Under the pieces are notes generated by a model, which was given only the letters and a program-made list of their open reading frames with translations, had not been told where the DNA came from and did not search any database. This document shows positions 1 to 13,800 of a DNA stretch of 64,000 nucleotides, piece after piece (position 1 is the stretch's first letter; each line of letters opens with the position of its first letter). The stretch is from Hirundichthys speculiger (Eukaryota; Chordata; Actinopteri; Beloniformes; Exocoetidae), in assembly GCA_018398805.1 (NCBI GenBank), contig JAGFBZ010002028.1, positions 1,612,501 to 1,676,500 on the forward strand, in the 5' to 3' direction. The translations under genes were made by a program, and so were the position numbers.

Positions 1-3000
1 AATAAAAAAAAGACCCTGCATACTTTGCCCCGCCTGCTCCGTTGATCGCTCTTGACCAGCAGAATGTTGACCAGGCCACATGTTCCTGATTGCAACCCCA
101 GCGGGTCCAGTGAGCGCGATTCCGTGCAAACAAAGTGTCTAAGTGAAGATCTGAGGGACGCTGGGAATGGGCGAGGCCAGCCCGCGGGTTTGGCTTGGCT
201 CTGCCGAGGAGCATACTCTAAAGGAGACGTCGCTCAGCGCTGAGAGAACTGTGTTACATGACTTGATGAGAAGTCAGTGAAAGCAAACAGCGAGAGGGTG
301 ACGGAAATAAGAGCTAAATAGAGAGACAGCGCTGATGAAGAGAGGGAAGCGAGAGCTGGTTAGGGGCTGTAGACGTGAACTCTGGCTGAACCGCCTCTCT
401 CTGGCGGCCTCCGCTGCAGCCTCAACGGGATGAGGCATTCGGGTACGACTCCGAGAGCCTGACATCAAACCGACAGCAAGACATGACATCTTATTTTCCT
501 GAGCTGCGCTGACACAAACTCATCCCTCTGCTTATTATTTTCTCATGCCTTCAGAGAGAGGACAAGTTTCATATTCAAGAAAACTTGCCAATTGGCTTCC
601 AGATGTTCGCGAAGCTCCTTCGCTTTTAATCCAAATAATTTTCAGGATTGTTTTTACGACAGAAGATAAAGACATTCTGCTTGTCAGAAGTTAGTTTTTG
701 ATTGAAAGAAATCCTTGACCTTCAAGTGCCTTAAAATGGAGCTGAAAGAAGACGACTGCATGTGCATGCAATTGTATCTGTCAATCCTTGCATGAATATA
801 AGACATGTGGACAAGCCTTCACTGTGTATATGATACACTTGAGTGTGTGAGAGGGAAGGAGGGTGAATGAGAGCGTGTCTCTGCTCCACAGCATTACTGA
901 CAATGTCATTTGCAGCCTGAAGAGTTGAAGCTCATGTTTAAGATATACATTACATCTAGATACCCGTAATAGCTGAGAGGTGTGCGTCGACTTTATCAAA
1001 CAGCATCCAAGCAAGATGAGCGATTCCTTTTTTCTTTTTCTTTTTGGTAAATTTGCTCCCATGCTAATTCAGAGTCAAGCACGGAGCGGTATCGAATTGT
1101 TCTGGTGCCGTGCCAGCGTGCCACCTCTGTGCAGCTGCGCTCCCGTGCCTCGCTGACAGGAGCCTCAACAATTAAAGCTGAACAAATAAATGGCTATCAC
1201 ATCACACAGGGAGGTGAAATTGGCCCACTTCAAGCATATCAATCAGAGCAGATGTGTGTTTAGATAATAGGAAGACCACAGCGGGGCACATTTCTATCAA
1301 GTGTTTCGGAGCAGGGCCCACTTCTACGGCAGCTGCTTCACTGTGGAGCGGGAGGCGTTATGGCGGTCCGTTGCTTAAAATGTAGAAATGCGTGTTCACA
1401 CCGACGGCGGGCTGTGAAAGCTGAGGTGTCTGCTGGCTGACAGAGCTGCAGAGAGTTAGTGCTTCATGCTGCAGTTGCCCTCAAGTATGCAGGGCATCTT
1501 AGCCTCCTTGTGGCCACAGTTTTGGTGCATCGGTTCACCCCTTCTCGTTGGCGTCTGCTCCAAAGACATTCAATTCCCGCGCAGCCAAAATGTGTCACTA
1601 GCTGGTGACCATATGGAGCTTTCAGCACGTCCATAAAGCAAACTTAAAAGCAGAGTAAAGATGAATGCAAAATTTCACCACATCTGCTGGTTGTAAACCA
1701 CTGTTTGCTAACCTGCTATCCATTTTCCATTTTAGGTACCAGAAATATATTATGTTTATAGCTTGGTGTGTTCGCAATTATCAAAAAATAAATAAATAAA
1801 AGGTTATGAAGTGGCTAATTATTCACATTCTCAAGTGCTGGAGTATGTTAATATAATAATAATAATGGATTTGTTCAAACTTATTTTAGGGAAATTAACA
1901 AATTGATGACGATTTGTTATGTTTCCCAGAAGTTTTAAAATTTTGCCCTGAAAAAAAAAAAGCCCTTTTTTTTCAGTTTTAGAAAGTGATTTGAGCTTTG
2001 TTTGAAGTGAAGTAGCTTGGGTTTGCAGTGATGTCAGTAATGTCAGTTACCAACCGATAACATTCAATCAAAACCAGCCGAGGTGGCCGTTTCTGAAAAT
2101 GGTCTCCCCATTTAGTTTCAGCAGGACCTGTTGTAATTATTCTTTCATGTAATCTGGCATTTCCTTCCATCTTAATCTGCACAAATCAACCGTAGGATAG
2201 GTGTAAAGAGATTAAAACTACCTCAGGCATAACAAACATTATGGAAAAAATAATATTTTTCCATTTTTTTCTCCATCAGTCTTCGCTAATCCACAGCATC
2301 ACAATGCATATTAAAAAACAAAAAGTCAAAAATATATATATATATATATTTGTAATAAGGGGAAATCATGATGAGGTAACCTGGCTTTAGAGTTTATGCC
2401 TAACAGCTACACTTTTTATTGGAGTTGTCCTGATAAAGTTGCATATTTGTGATGAAGAATTTCCTCCTCTTCTAAAAACAACACTTTACTGTATTTATCT
2501 AACAAATGAAAACCTGGAAGCTTCATCTTGGTTCAAGTTAGAAAAGTTAGTGTGTTTGGTTATTTCAGTGGACAAAATTGTAATGAAATATCTTTTTGTC
2601 TTTTAATATTTTTCAATAATGCCATTCAATAATAATTGATACTGTGTTGAGTGCCCTTCAAAGAGGTAAATTATACATGAAAGAAGAATCATTTTATTAG
2701 CGCTGATGGACACAAATTGTGGATGTTTTTTTTATATTTATACAGTCACAGAACTTCAAATGAGTATCTTTGATTGGAGGGTCACTCTTGTGTCTGTGTC
2801 ACTTTCTTTTGTCTTCTTCCAGAAAAAGGGGGAAGGAGGTGAATGAGAAAAGAGAGATTTGTAACATTTGATAAATGTACGTCTGTTTCACCGAATACTT
2901 ATTGATCCCTAAATCTTAACAAAGCAGAAGTAAGCAGCAACTAAGAACAACAGAGGTGTCAGATGAAAGAAAGGAGCTGCAGACGTGAGATTAAATACTT

Positions 3001-6000
3001 CAGCCCTCTGATTTGATTAATCTTTTTGTCTCTTATGTTTATTAAAAAAAAAAATTGTAAATGTGATTTGAAAATGCAACGCCAATGCAATGTTGGTTCA
3101 ACGTACCAGATGTTATCCACGTCAAATATTGTATTTCCTCCATCATATTCTAGGAAGCTCTCTTTTAAGCAGGCACCCTGCTTGCTCGCGCTGCTTTGTA
3201 CTTGCAGCTTGAGCTTGACCACCCGTCTGTGGCTATATGTGCTCCTCTCCACTCTGGTTACAGAGCCTGTTTTGCCATCCAGCTACTAAAGTGAGCAGAA
3301 ACCCTTTGGTCCAAAGCAGCAACGGCAGCAGCGGCAGCAGCAGCAGCATCTTTGAGCATTTTGCTGTACTGCCACAACTGCACATTCCAAGTCGTCTCGG
3401 CTGAGTAAGAATGCGCGTGGTGCTGGCCAAAAAACCAGGCGAATTAGCATAAGTGCCATGTTCGATCCATCAGAGGTGCACTCAAATAGCTGCTGGTTCT
3501 CGTCCCATCCCACTTTTGGCCTTGTTTGCGGAGCGAGTGGTGAACTCGGAGAGGGGGGGGGAGAAAGGAGACGCAACCTGTTTAAGTTGATATTTGCTCT
3601 CAAAGTAATTTGGACCAGATTTTTCGTGAATCAGTGAAAGGGCTTCACTGTAATTCCCTTTCATGCTCATCTTCTATCTCTGAAGTCACCATGGGGCCTT
3701 AGCAGCAGCATAAGGATGCCAGATGGATTACAGGGATTCCTGTTCTCTCTCCCTCACTCCATCTTTTAATCGCAACATGTTTTGTGTACAGGGATCCAGA
3801 CGGCAGATGACAGAAGACCACTGTCACTCTGTTCTCTCCTCACACTAACCTACCCTGACATGTCTTTTTTTTTTTCCTCTTGGAGCTTGTTGAACCGATT
3901 TCCTCCCTCGCTTCGTGACTTGTTTGAGCAGTTGCTAGAACAGGATGACAAAAAAATTCCACGGTGCTTTTATTGATATTCTTCTTGTTCGGTTGGTGAT
4001 AAATAAATAAAAAAAAACAAACCCTCATGGTTTTATCATAAAGTGAACATTAGTGTCTCTGACATAATGCAGAATGGATACCTGTTGAGGACCGGGGTTA
4101 AATCCTTTTTAACAAGAAAACCCATTAAAGACGATGAGCGTCGAGTACCACCATTAACAGTTCCATTGAAAGCAATTAAATCGTAAGTGCTCACGTTGGA
4201 ATACAGTTTCTGTGCTCTTTCAGGAACACCACTCGCTTATAACTGATGAACTGCGTTGCTTTGGGTTAGCCCGCGCTGTAAAACACTCTCTCCAAAATGA
4301 CAGCTGGAGGTAACATGTTAAGTGCTTTCATGGGAAAAAAAAAAGAGAAAAAAAAAAGTAGGAAAAAAAAACAAAGCTTCCTGGGTCGGAGTCATCTGCC
4401 TGGGATCTGTCCGGCCGGTTACGAGGATCCTCATAAATATCTCTCGCCAGCTCATCAGCTGCACCGCTTCCCAGCCTGAGCTGTGGGCTGCTGGAGACGA
4501 GCTGTGATGGATGCAGTGTAGCGTGCTGATAATGCCAAGGCCTGTGTGTGTGTGTGTTTGTGTGTGTGTTTGTGCGTGCTCAATTTCAGCTTAAGTGGAT
4601 AATGACTTATTTTTACCAGTCTCGAAGCTAAGCTAACAGTAGCTCGTGAGATGACGTAAATCAGCGGTTCTCCAGGAGGATTGCAAAGTTTTCTTTCGCT
4701 CCACCAAGCGTTCGATAAGATCATATGGAACCATTTCCCCTGAAGGATCCACAAACTCAGCACATGAAAGACATGTAAATTTTCAAATGACTGTAAGCCA
4801 GCTGTAGCGAAGCAGACTGGAGCCTCGCCAGTGTGAATCTTTGTTTATGGATGTGAATTTTTGGTGCGGATATTGAGCGGGATACGGCTGGTTCGAGTAA
4901 TCGGGAAGAATCGAGGACTTTTTGACTGCATTCCTCAAGGCATTTTGCTCTGAGAATTAACATTGTCGAAGCTCATTTTCCTGCTAAAATGCGGGCGTAA
5001 ACACGGATGTTGTTAATGTGACAACCACTATGTGCTCGTGCCAGAGTCTATTTGCTGGGGACGCGTCTCACGGGACAAACGTGAAATCTCAGTGTTGGTT
5101 GCCATCTCTGCTGTCGTGACGCTTGTAAAAGAATTATTCGCTCTAGCCTGTAGCTACACTTATGACAAGTGTCAGGCCAATGAAATTACAGCTGTTGCTA
5201 ACTGCAACAGTCACACGCACACATACACGCGAGACTGAACAGCTGTCCTTATTAGGACACTGAATCGACCTCCATTCATCATGGATCGCCTAAACCTAGC
5301 CGTTGCTACCCTAAAATTAATTTAAACCTCACCTCATAACTTAGTCTTAACCTTAATTAGCACGAAATATAAACACATTTTACTCCAGTAAAACTGATTG
5401 TTGTTCGAAAAGGGCGATAATAAGATAATGAGGAGGTAAAAAAGAAAAAAAAAGAGAAATCCTGTCAGGATTAGTACCAGAACAGGGCCAACATCAAAGG
5501 AAGAAAATTATAGCTCATCACTGGTTGGTCACAAGATTTGGCGAATATTTCTTGGAAGAGTACAAAAACACATCACAGTAAAATTAAGATTAAAAAAACC
5601 TTTTTCAAAGCGTCCTCCATAACTTTACCAGGGTTTACCAGGACTTGCCTCATCCACCACCACCTCACACCTCCCCGGTAGCTCTGCCTCACCAGATGGT
5701 TTGACTTTACAGCCACTTTTCCACTTGAGACCTTAATACTGACACACAATCCCAGCTGGAACCCATTAGGTCCGTGGCTCAGCCACCCAGGCCAAAATCA
5801 TAACACCACCTCAGTCAGCTGGTACAGGAGGCCTCCAGTGGATCGGAGGACACGACGGCTTTTTTTATTCTCTTTTTTTTTTTTTTTTAACCAGAACTGA
5901 GCCTCAGCAGGACTCGGGGCTTCTTTTCATTTTTCATTAGGTTTATGCAGTTTGACATTGAGGCTTTAAAGTTGATATATCAGCAGCCTCGTTGTCATTC

Positions 6001-9000
6001 GCCTGAACATCCAGAAGACGAAAAAAACAACATAATTCATTTTGAGTTTTATTTATGGATACTTAATCATATGGCTCCTTGCTGATTTCAGCATCTGAAT
6101 CTTCAGCAGCGGTACCAGTCTGATGTTCAGTGGTGGCCAGGAACAATGAAGTCAGTGTGTGAAGTCTTTGACACTTAAACTGGCTGCCTTTTTCTCACAA
6201 AGAGCTGTGCATCCAAATATTTAAGCTGCTAGCCAGAACTAACACAGCAGGCTTAAAGGCTATAAAATGCAGCTATGGAGAGCTACAGAGGTTAGAGTTG
6301 ATTCATGGTGGGTTCTTCCCATTCTGCATATTTATTTGTTGCTTATATGAAAATAGTAGAATTACATTTTACATGCCAATAGTAAAAACAGAATGATTTA
6401 GCTGCTGGATTATCTGGATTTTGGTCGTAAATTTCTCTTATTGTCAATTATGCTTGAAATAAATTACTTTAGAAAATTTCTTAAAACATGAGATGAGCGG
6501 AAAACTGAAAATAAAGAATAAATAAGCGTGAATGCGATTTATCTTCTTGCTCGCATACTTGTGGTTTCAGCTTAAAGTTTGTAAATCAGCTTGAATTTAA
6601 CAAATTACTACGGCGCAAGTCAGACGTTTTTTTTTTTTTTTTTTTTTTTGGATGTGAAGCAATCGTGGTCTGGTCCACGTTGTCTGGGAGCCTGACTCTG
6701 GATCGAGGGTCTCAAAGGTCTGTGGGGTCGCTGGATTCTGAGCCGGGCTGAACAGAGAGACATCTGTCCGGGCCTGGAAGGATTTTGCGCTTCTGGCCGT
6801 CCGTATGATTTAGACCCTCCAGGACTACCTGCTGGGAGAGGTTCCCAACGGGTTAACCTGACACAGATGGATCCCCACCCAGCGCTGAACACACACATGG
6901 AGAAACGCACACGTGTGCACGCACGCACGTACGTATGAGGATAAAGGCAGATGCTGTGCGGATATTTGGAACAAAAAAAAAAAAAAAAAAAACATTTAAA
7001 TCTGACACTCAGAAATCCACTGACATAATCGCACAGGCAGAATCTCGCTGTCGACACAGTCCTGTACAGCAGGACAACACAGATGCACATTTTCCACAGA
7101 CAAGCAGACTGATGTATGTCGTACCACACAGGCTTTACTGAGATTGCACAAGGAGAGCATTGAAGCAACTGCAACATTTGCTGGGGAATTTTGTTGTTTT
7201 CCCTTTCATGTTATATGTAATGGGAGTTTTTCCAGTCCCAGATGGGAAAAGTGTTATAAACTGAAAATAAACAGTCCGAATTTATGAATGAAAAAAATGA
7301 TTTTGATTTCTGATTGGTTTTGTTTGTTAAATAGTCTTTTAGGGAGTAAAAAGGGAACTTTAAGGAGTCAATTGTTGGTTTTAGTGTATTCAATCAGAAT
7401 TATTTAATCTCAGTAGTTTCTATTTTATTTTATTTTCAAGGCACAGTTGCATGTAAATAACAACCGCAAAGGAACATTGTTTGACAGAATTTTCTGAAAG
7501 CTGTCAAAAAAATGAGAGGATCAGCCTTAACGGCCCAAAAAAAACACAATGCGCAATTAGAGGTCCGAGGGGTTTCATGGTAGAATTACACAAGCTTGAG
7601 AACTTTGCTTTCGTTTGCTTTTTTAGTTTTGTTTTCCCACTTTTGTTTATATCTGGCTTTTTTTGGTTCCAGGTCACACGTGAACTGCAAAAAAATGTGC
7701 AGGAGACAAGAAAAAACCGTAAAAGAAACTAAAGACTGGAAATGGATCCACCTTCCACAATTTCTTTTGCATTGCTTCAGCTAAGATGATGTGAATCTGC
7801 TCATTTAGAAATATCAAGAAATATTCAGAATAATCTGCTGACTTATTTTCAGAAGTGTGCTCGTCTGATAACTCCTGATAACCTGCAATTGTGATCTTCT
7901 GCCTGTGAGATTTCAAATGGCTGCTTCAAGTTTAAAGTCATAGGTAGCAGCTAAGACATCCCCTTTTCTTTCTCTGATTGGGCCAGGCTTCAAAACAATC
8001 TTTCCCACAATGCAACTGTCATGTGTAGGTGGTTGTTTTTAAGTTGCGAAATTGAGACGACTCATCAAAATGCATTTCTCGATGCTTTGTCAGACCAGAG
8101 CTTCAGAAAATGCACCGTTCTTCGTGTCGGAGAATATTTTCAGTTGGAAGAAAAGGAGCATTTATAAATTTTAAGTACAAAAACAAAGTAACAGCAAGTG
8201 ATTTTGAAATGGCTTGGAAAACAATAAGCAGCTGAGCCACAACAGCCTCGCGAGAGCTCCTAGCGTTGGATGCCAAGTCCAAGTACACCACATTTCTCTG
8301 AGAACTTCTGCGTTACTTAAAGCTTGGCCGAATCGAATACCACCCACTGACTAAATAAAAGAACTATTTCTCTTTAATGGCCAACCAAATTTGTCCAGTG
8401 GGTCTGACTTTCTCGTCCCAGTTGTCTCTCCTAATACGCTGTAAAGTCCCTGCCTCTGTGGAGTGGCAGGGATCAGCAACATCTGGCTAGGACATCAAGA
8501 AACGCATCTCTTTCTCTCTTTAACGCACACTCTCACTCACACACACACACACTCACACACTGGTACTGAAACGTGCACTCAAGTGAGCGTGAGGCTTATG
8601 AACATCTGGCTTCCCAGACTTCCCAGGAGGGAATCAACTTTTTGCTGTTTTTCACCAACTGCTTTTCATTTCATTTTCATTTTTTCCTTTGCTTGTTTTG
8701 GGTTAATATGGGCACGTTTGGTGTTGTCTCTTTTAAACTTTTGTTCACAGAAGAACTGAAATACTTTTCCATTTTAGACATTAGCAAACATACAGCAATT
8801 TAATGGAGGCCTTAATGAATTCAGTCGATATAGAGCTAACACATCATGTTTTATAGGGTCCACTTTCTAACACGCTTTTAAGAGTCTTTGTAATTATTAG
8901 TTATTAACTGCTTGTTTATTATAGATTACATATAAGCAGTGTAATATGTGTAAATATACAAAAAACCCCAAAAACAATAGGATTTAGTTTTACGGGGTCT

Positions 9001-9124
9001 TGCTTGTTGCCACATGTCTCCATTACCAGGAACAGACCCTACAATGAGAATTAAGGTGAACTTCTACAGGGATGAGACAAGTCTCTGGCTTGGATTTAGT
9101 ACTTCAGCATGGCTTTGAAAGACC
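1..9124. other. Gene-free region
   Basis: No supportable gene. Apart from the block at 1080-1480 it holds a TA tract (2331-2349), a CAG/CGG-like run (3316-3350), GT runs (4544-4575), poly-T/poly-A runs (5873-5889, 6627-6649, 6973-6991) and a CA run (8536-8560). Open frames of up to 185 codons here cross homopolymers and have no domain. Confidence 0.7.
1080..1480. promoter_or_regulatory. Candidate conserved non-coding block
   Basis: Complex sequence with CAACAATTAAAGC, CATATCAATCAGAGC and AGCAGCTG-type words, no repeats and no coding frame. Its appearance is like that of vertebrate conserved elements, but this is not tested. Confidence 0.2.
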
Positions 9125-9174
9125 GGGGGGGGGGAGTCGGGGGGGGGGGGGGGGGTGGGGGGGGGTGGGGGGGG
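9125..9174 (+). repeat. G-run tract, potential G-quadruplex
   Basis: Four G runs of 10, 17, 9 and 8 bases separated by AGTC, T and T. This easily meets the usual four-run G-quadruplex pattern. It is isolated in AT-rich DNA with no gene nearby. Run lengths may be unreliable because homopolymers are hard to sequence. Confidence 0.8.
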
Positions 9175-10554
9175 TTCACTATGTGTTGATTAGATATGCT
9201 GTAGGTAGGAGATGATGCGGTTCAGTCATCTCAATGTCCTCTTTGAATTGGTTCATTGTGACCCCCGTTGATGGTCACCTGCTTCATGTGTCCAGGTGTT
9301 GGGCCAGTTTGTTCCTGTACACAGAAGACAAATTGTTATTAAGAACTATTAAAATTGAATAGGGAAAGCCTTATAAATATAGACCTTATAAAACATTTTC
9401 CAAGTGAATCAGATTACACTTGTATTGGGGGGGAGGGGGATGTACCATAACCTGTTGGCTCAAATTAGCCAACCCCAAATCAGAAACATGCATATTCTGA
9501 TCAATTCAGTGAAACAACACAGCAAGGTCTTTTTTTAAATCTGTGATAAAATGGGGTCGCGTAAATGATTTTATTTTACAGAAAGAAGATAAGACTTGTT
9601 CAAGGTTTTTTTTTTCTTGATCGTTTTCTTATAAAATAGAATAAATGGTCTTGACTCGTCATTGAATCTAGCAATAAAAATGGCAAGAAAAACTGTAAGG
9701 AACTAAGCTTGTTATTGATGGCTTAACCAGAGCACACAAGCTCTCATCTTCTGTATCATATTTCCTGTTTGCACATAAAGCAGCACAAAGGAACTTTGGC
9801 ATTTTGTAGTTCAGCAGGCATGGAGTTTAGTTTTTTTACCATACTGTCTATGATTTACCCTTGTTTGGTCTCTTAACCGGTTATTCTCTTGATTTCTATT
9901 CTGTTATTAAAGTCTCTTTGTCCCTTCTGCCATGATGTTTCGCTGTAAATCTGTAAGTTAGTTCTGTCATTGTTGATGTGTGCGTAGAGCGATACATAGT
10001 TGTTGCAGGAGACAACTGAGATGGGAGTCTGAAGTTACTTTGGTTTGTTTTTGTACTGATAGCAGGGTTGATAGATGACTTTTAATGATTTTTAACTTTT
10101 CTTCCATTGATGAAATAACTTTTTTTTTATTTATTATTATTAATCTGCTGCTCTAGCATGACACCTAGTGGTTTTTCTTAGGTGGTGTATTACACCTGAA
10201 CTCTCAGGGGTTACTAATTGCTGGCTCTGAACAATTTCAAGCACTTATACTTATATCAAAATAGTGACATACAGAATCAAAATATCTTATTTAAATGGCT
10301 GACAAATTACTGTTTATAATGTTTGCTCTCAGCAGAAAGGCATCTTAACCAGTTTTCATGACTACTTTTTGATTTGTCCAGAGTAGACTCCTTTCTAAAG
10401 CATTAATATATATATTATTATTCTATTGTTATTCACTTATTCATTAGCTATAAACGTAACTGCTTAATATTTAGTTGCTACCTGTACCAAAAGTGCATAT
10501 TTTTCATTACAGCCACAATCTCTGTCATCTCAGTTGTGTGAGTGCTCTCAGAAC

Positions 10555-10830
10555 TGAGAGCCGCCTCACCTCCATTAACATTCCTGCTTAATTCATCGGT
10601 TTAATCCCATTTGGAGTCCGCTGAGCCCATTTTGGTTTCTTTGTGAAGCAAGTGAGCCAAATAAACAGTTGAAGCGAGCTCCTGTGTTAGTTTCCTCAGG
10701 GGGCGCACCGCTTTCCCCTCGACCCATCAGGAGCCTGTTTCTACACACATTAGCTGTTAATTATTACCAGCCCGCAGTCATAATGAGCTCTGCATCGATC
10801 TGTGGCTGAACGTGTAGCAGCAATATTACT
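10555..10830. promoter_or_regulatory. Candidate conserved non-coding block
   Basis: Balanced-composition segment downstream of en1 with CATTAGCTGTTAATTATTACC and several TTAATTCATC-type homeodomain cores. Non-repetitive and non-coding. Regulatory role is inferred from appearance. Confidence 0.25.
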
Positions 10831-13800
10831 TAATGGAAAAAACAATCACCCTGCTTTCCCATTGGGTGTTTAAGGAGTTTGCATAGATATCAGCTGATTG
10901 ATTAGAGAGAAAGTGTGCATTTGTGCTTTTTTTTTTTTTTCTGAGAATTAAATCTGATTATTTGGAGGAAAAAAAAAAGATTTCAAATAACTTTCAATAA
11001 AGGCTGCCAGCAGGCCTCCTTCCACAGATCTGTTTCTCAGCTCAGGCAGAAGTGAGAGTCTATAGGAGATGCAATGTGGCTCAGCTTAGCACTATAATGA
11101 AAAACTGTGGCTTTTCACATCTGTCTTCACATAAAGCTCAAACCAAGAAAAGGTCTTTGCAAAAAAACATCACAAATGCAAAATATGGATCTCAATGTAG
11201 CCCTGCATGCCATTTCTTACTTCTTTTTCTTTTCTTTTTTAACTTTTAACTCACGGTTTCCAGTGTTTCTTGGCAGACCGACAGTAAACGTGCCTTTTCT
11301 GCTTCTAACCAGTCGGTGATCCATTACAGTTCGTTAAACTATCAGCTCCTACTTTCTAAAATTCTGTTCTTCGTTCTGCAAATGTATTTTATAAATAAAA
11401 CATCAAGAACCTTCTGAGTAACATTAGAAGTAGATGTTTGACCTGCAGTTGGGGAACTGGGGTGAAGGATGATATCTCTTTATTTGGTATTTATCATGAC
11501 CACACTGCTTTATTATCACGTAAATTGAACTTTTTTCATATCTGAGTTTATTTCCCTTAAAGCCAACTGGCTTGACAATGGTCAACATTCCCACTGAAGT
11601 AACACAATGTGCTCAGCTGGTCTGTGTTATCCACAAGATGGCAGGCCGTAGACTGTACCAAATGCAAAACGGGGTGGTAAAAAAAATAAAAATAAAATAA
11701 GAGAAGAAAAAATTCAGAAAGAAAAAATGCTCCACTACATCTGAAATTGATTTTTTTTCCTTTTTGCTCCACTAGATTTTTACTTTCACAAAAGAAAAAT
11801 TGAACGTATTTTAACTAATGATGACTCAATCATTGTGTGTCGTGCTGAGCCTCCAGGATGAAGCATGAGCAACGCCGGGATCCCAGATACTGTTTAGCTT
11901 GAACTGCCAGATGGAATGCAGATGCTTTTAATGTTATGATAATTAGATATTTTTTTTCTTCCTCTTGTGCTATGACAAAAATGTCTAGCATCAAAAGTCT
12001 GAAAAGCATCAGTTCATCTGTTTTCTTCCACTGATGTGAACTCGTGTTGCAGTGACAGCAGGATAAATGTGGTGTTCTAGAAGTTTCTTCTTCTTGGCTT
12101 TGCTCTGCTGGTGCTTCCCTCCCTTATATGTAAGTTCACCGAGGAGTCTCCTCCCTGCTCAGCATGTCCAGAAAACCTCGGGGCGGGAGGCATCGCCATC
12201 CGTTGCCAAATCTACTCTGAGTGACAGTAAATAATCAGCAAAATTACCACGATTTCTGCGAGACCTGAACTGCTCACTTTCAAACGCCTGAGGTGGTTCG
12301 AACACAAACGCGCTCTGACCTCTTCTAACCTTTGGCTTTGCAGATTGGCTTTATGGATTAGACTGTCCTAAAATTGATCTGAATTAGTTATACCTACCTT
12401 ATTTAAAAAATACTGCATGATTCAACTGGAACATGAACCTATTCATAAGCATGAATACAAACGTTCTTTTATTGGTATCATGTGTCCTAGTGTGCTGGAC
12501 GACGGTCCACTTGAAAGAAACAAAGATGGACTCTAACCAGAAGTTTATGCTGAAATTCAGACTGAAGCAGCAGTGTTATGTGTCTCTGAAGTATGTATTT
12601 GTGACTTTCTCTGAATACAGTGGGGAACATAATATTCTTTATCACAATGCCGGGACAAAGTTTCTTTGCTATTATACCTCTACAACACAGTGGGGATTTT
12701 AATGTATAAAGGTATCAGAAGATATAGTTGGTGTTGCTCAAATTCTCTTCAGCAAATGTTTTTTTTTTTTTGTTCCAATTTAGAAGTTTAATTTCTCACC
12801 TTTGTCCTCCATCACCGCGTCACATTGCGTGTGGCTTCTCCGTAGTTATATCACCGCAGGAGGTCACGCGCGCCCTGACACTGAGCTGATCTCCTGACCA
12901 GCTGTTTGAGATGGCTCATCTACTGTAGACAAACATCTGCGGCTCATCTCCAGCGTTTGAAGGGAAATGCAGAACTTCAGCTCACTCATGCTTCTTCTTT
13001 TCCCTCCCTTTTTTCCTCATTCCCGATCCTCTCTCTGATGTTTGTTTTTTGCCTCGGCGCCATCTGCTCCGGATAATTTCTGATATACTGACTTTAATAC
13101 ACAGAGGCAGGCAGAGGCGAAAAGAAAACAAATTTCCGACTTTATTTGCCTCTGGTTCATTCTTTGTGGTGCGTCTGGTCTTGACACTCATGGAGCATGT
13201 CTTCCACATTGCACGGTTTGAACTCTCACCCCTTTGATTCGTCACAGTCAGCGTGCAGGTGTTCAGCCCCCACACCTGTTAGAGAAAGAAAACAACAAAC
13301 TGGACAACTTTAAAAAACTTTTTATAGAAGTTTCAAAAGTGAACCTCTGACCAAAAAAGAAATATGTCATTGACGATTGTTTGATGAGGTTTTTTTTTTT
13401 TTCCATCTGTCAAAATGAAGGTCAAGCGTTTTACCATGACGAATGATCTCTATTAGTTCAACAGATCATCACATTACAATAGTAAAATTTAGTTTTTGCC
13501 ATTTCTATATGAAAATTGCAAATCCTTGTCCGTGCTTGCCAGACAATATTTCCACCAATACGTGCTTTTCTGGACAAAAAGCATGAAATATTTGTAGTTA
13601 AAGGGTTCAGCTGCATTTTTTCAATCACGGTGAAGAAACAAAGACTACACAGCACCGCTCCATGTTGATGCTTGGATGTGTTTGGGAGAAGAACCTCAAA
13701 TGAGAGAAAAAAAAAAAAAAAGCCCAAAGATCGGCAATTTGAAAAAAAAAAAAAAGAAAAGATAAAAACTGTCATTCATAATTTATTTAAGCACAGAACA

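Noticed and set aside
6620..7177. 185-codon minus-strand frame, the longest outside the two genes
   Set aside because: Crosses two long poly-A/T runs, Lys/Phe homopolymers at both, no domain, no splice context.
12433..12702. 89-codon frame with a hydrophobic N-terminus
   Set aside because: Looks secreted at first, but no family resemblance, no exon context and AT-rich composition like its surroundings.
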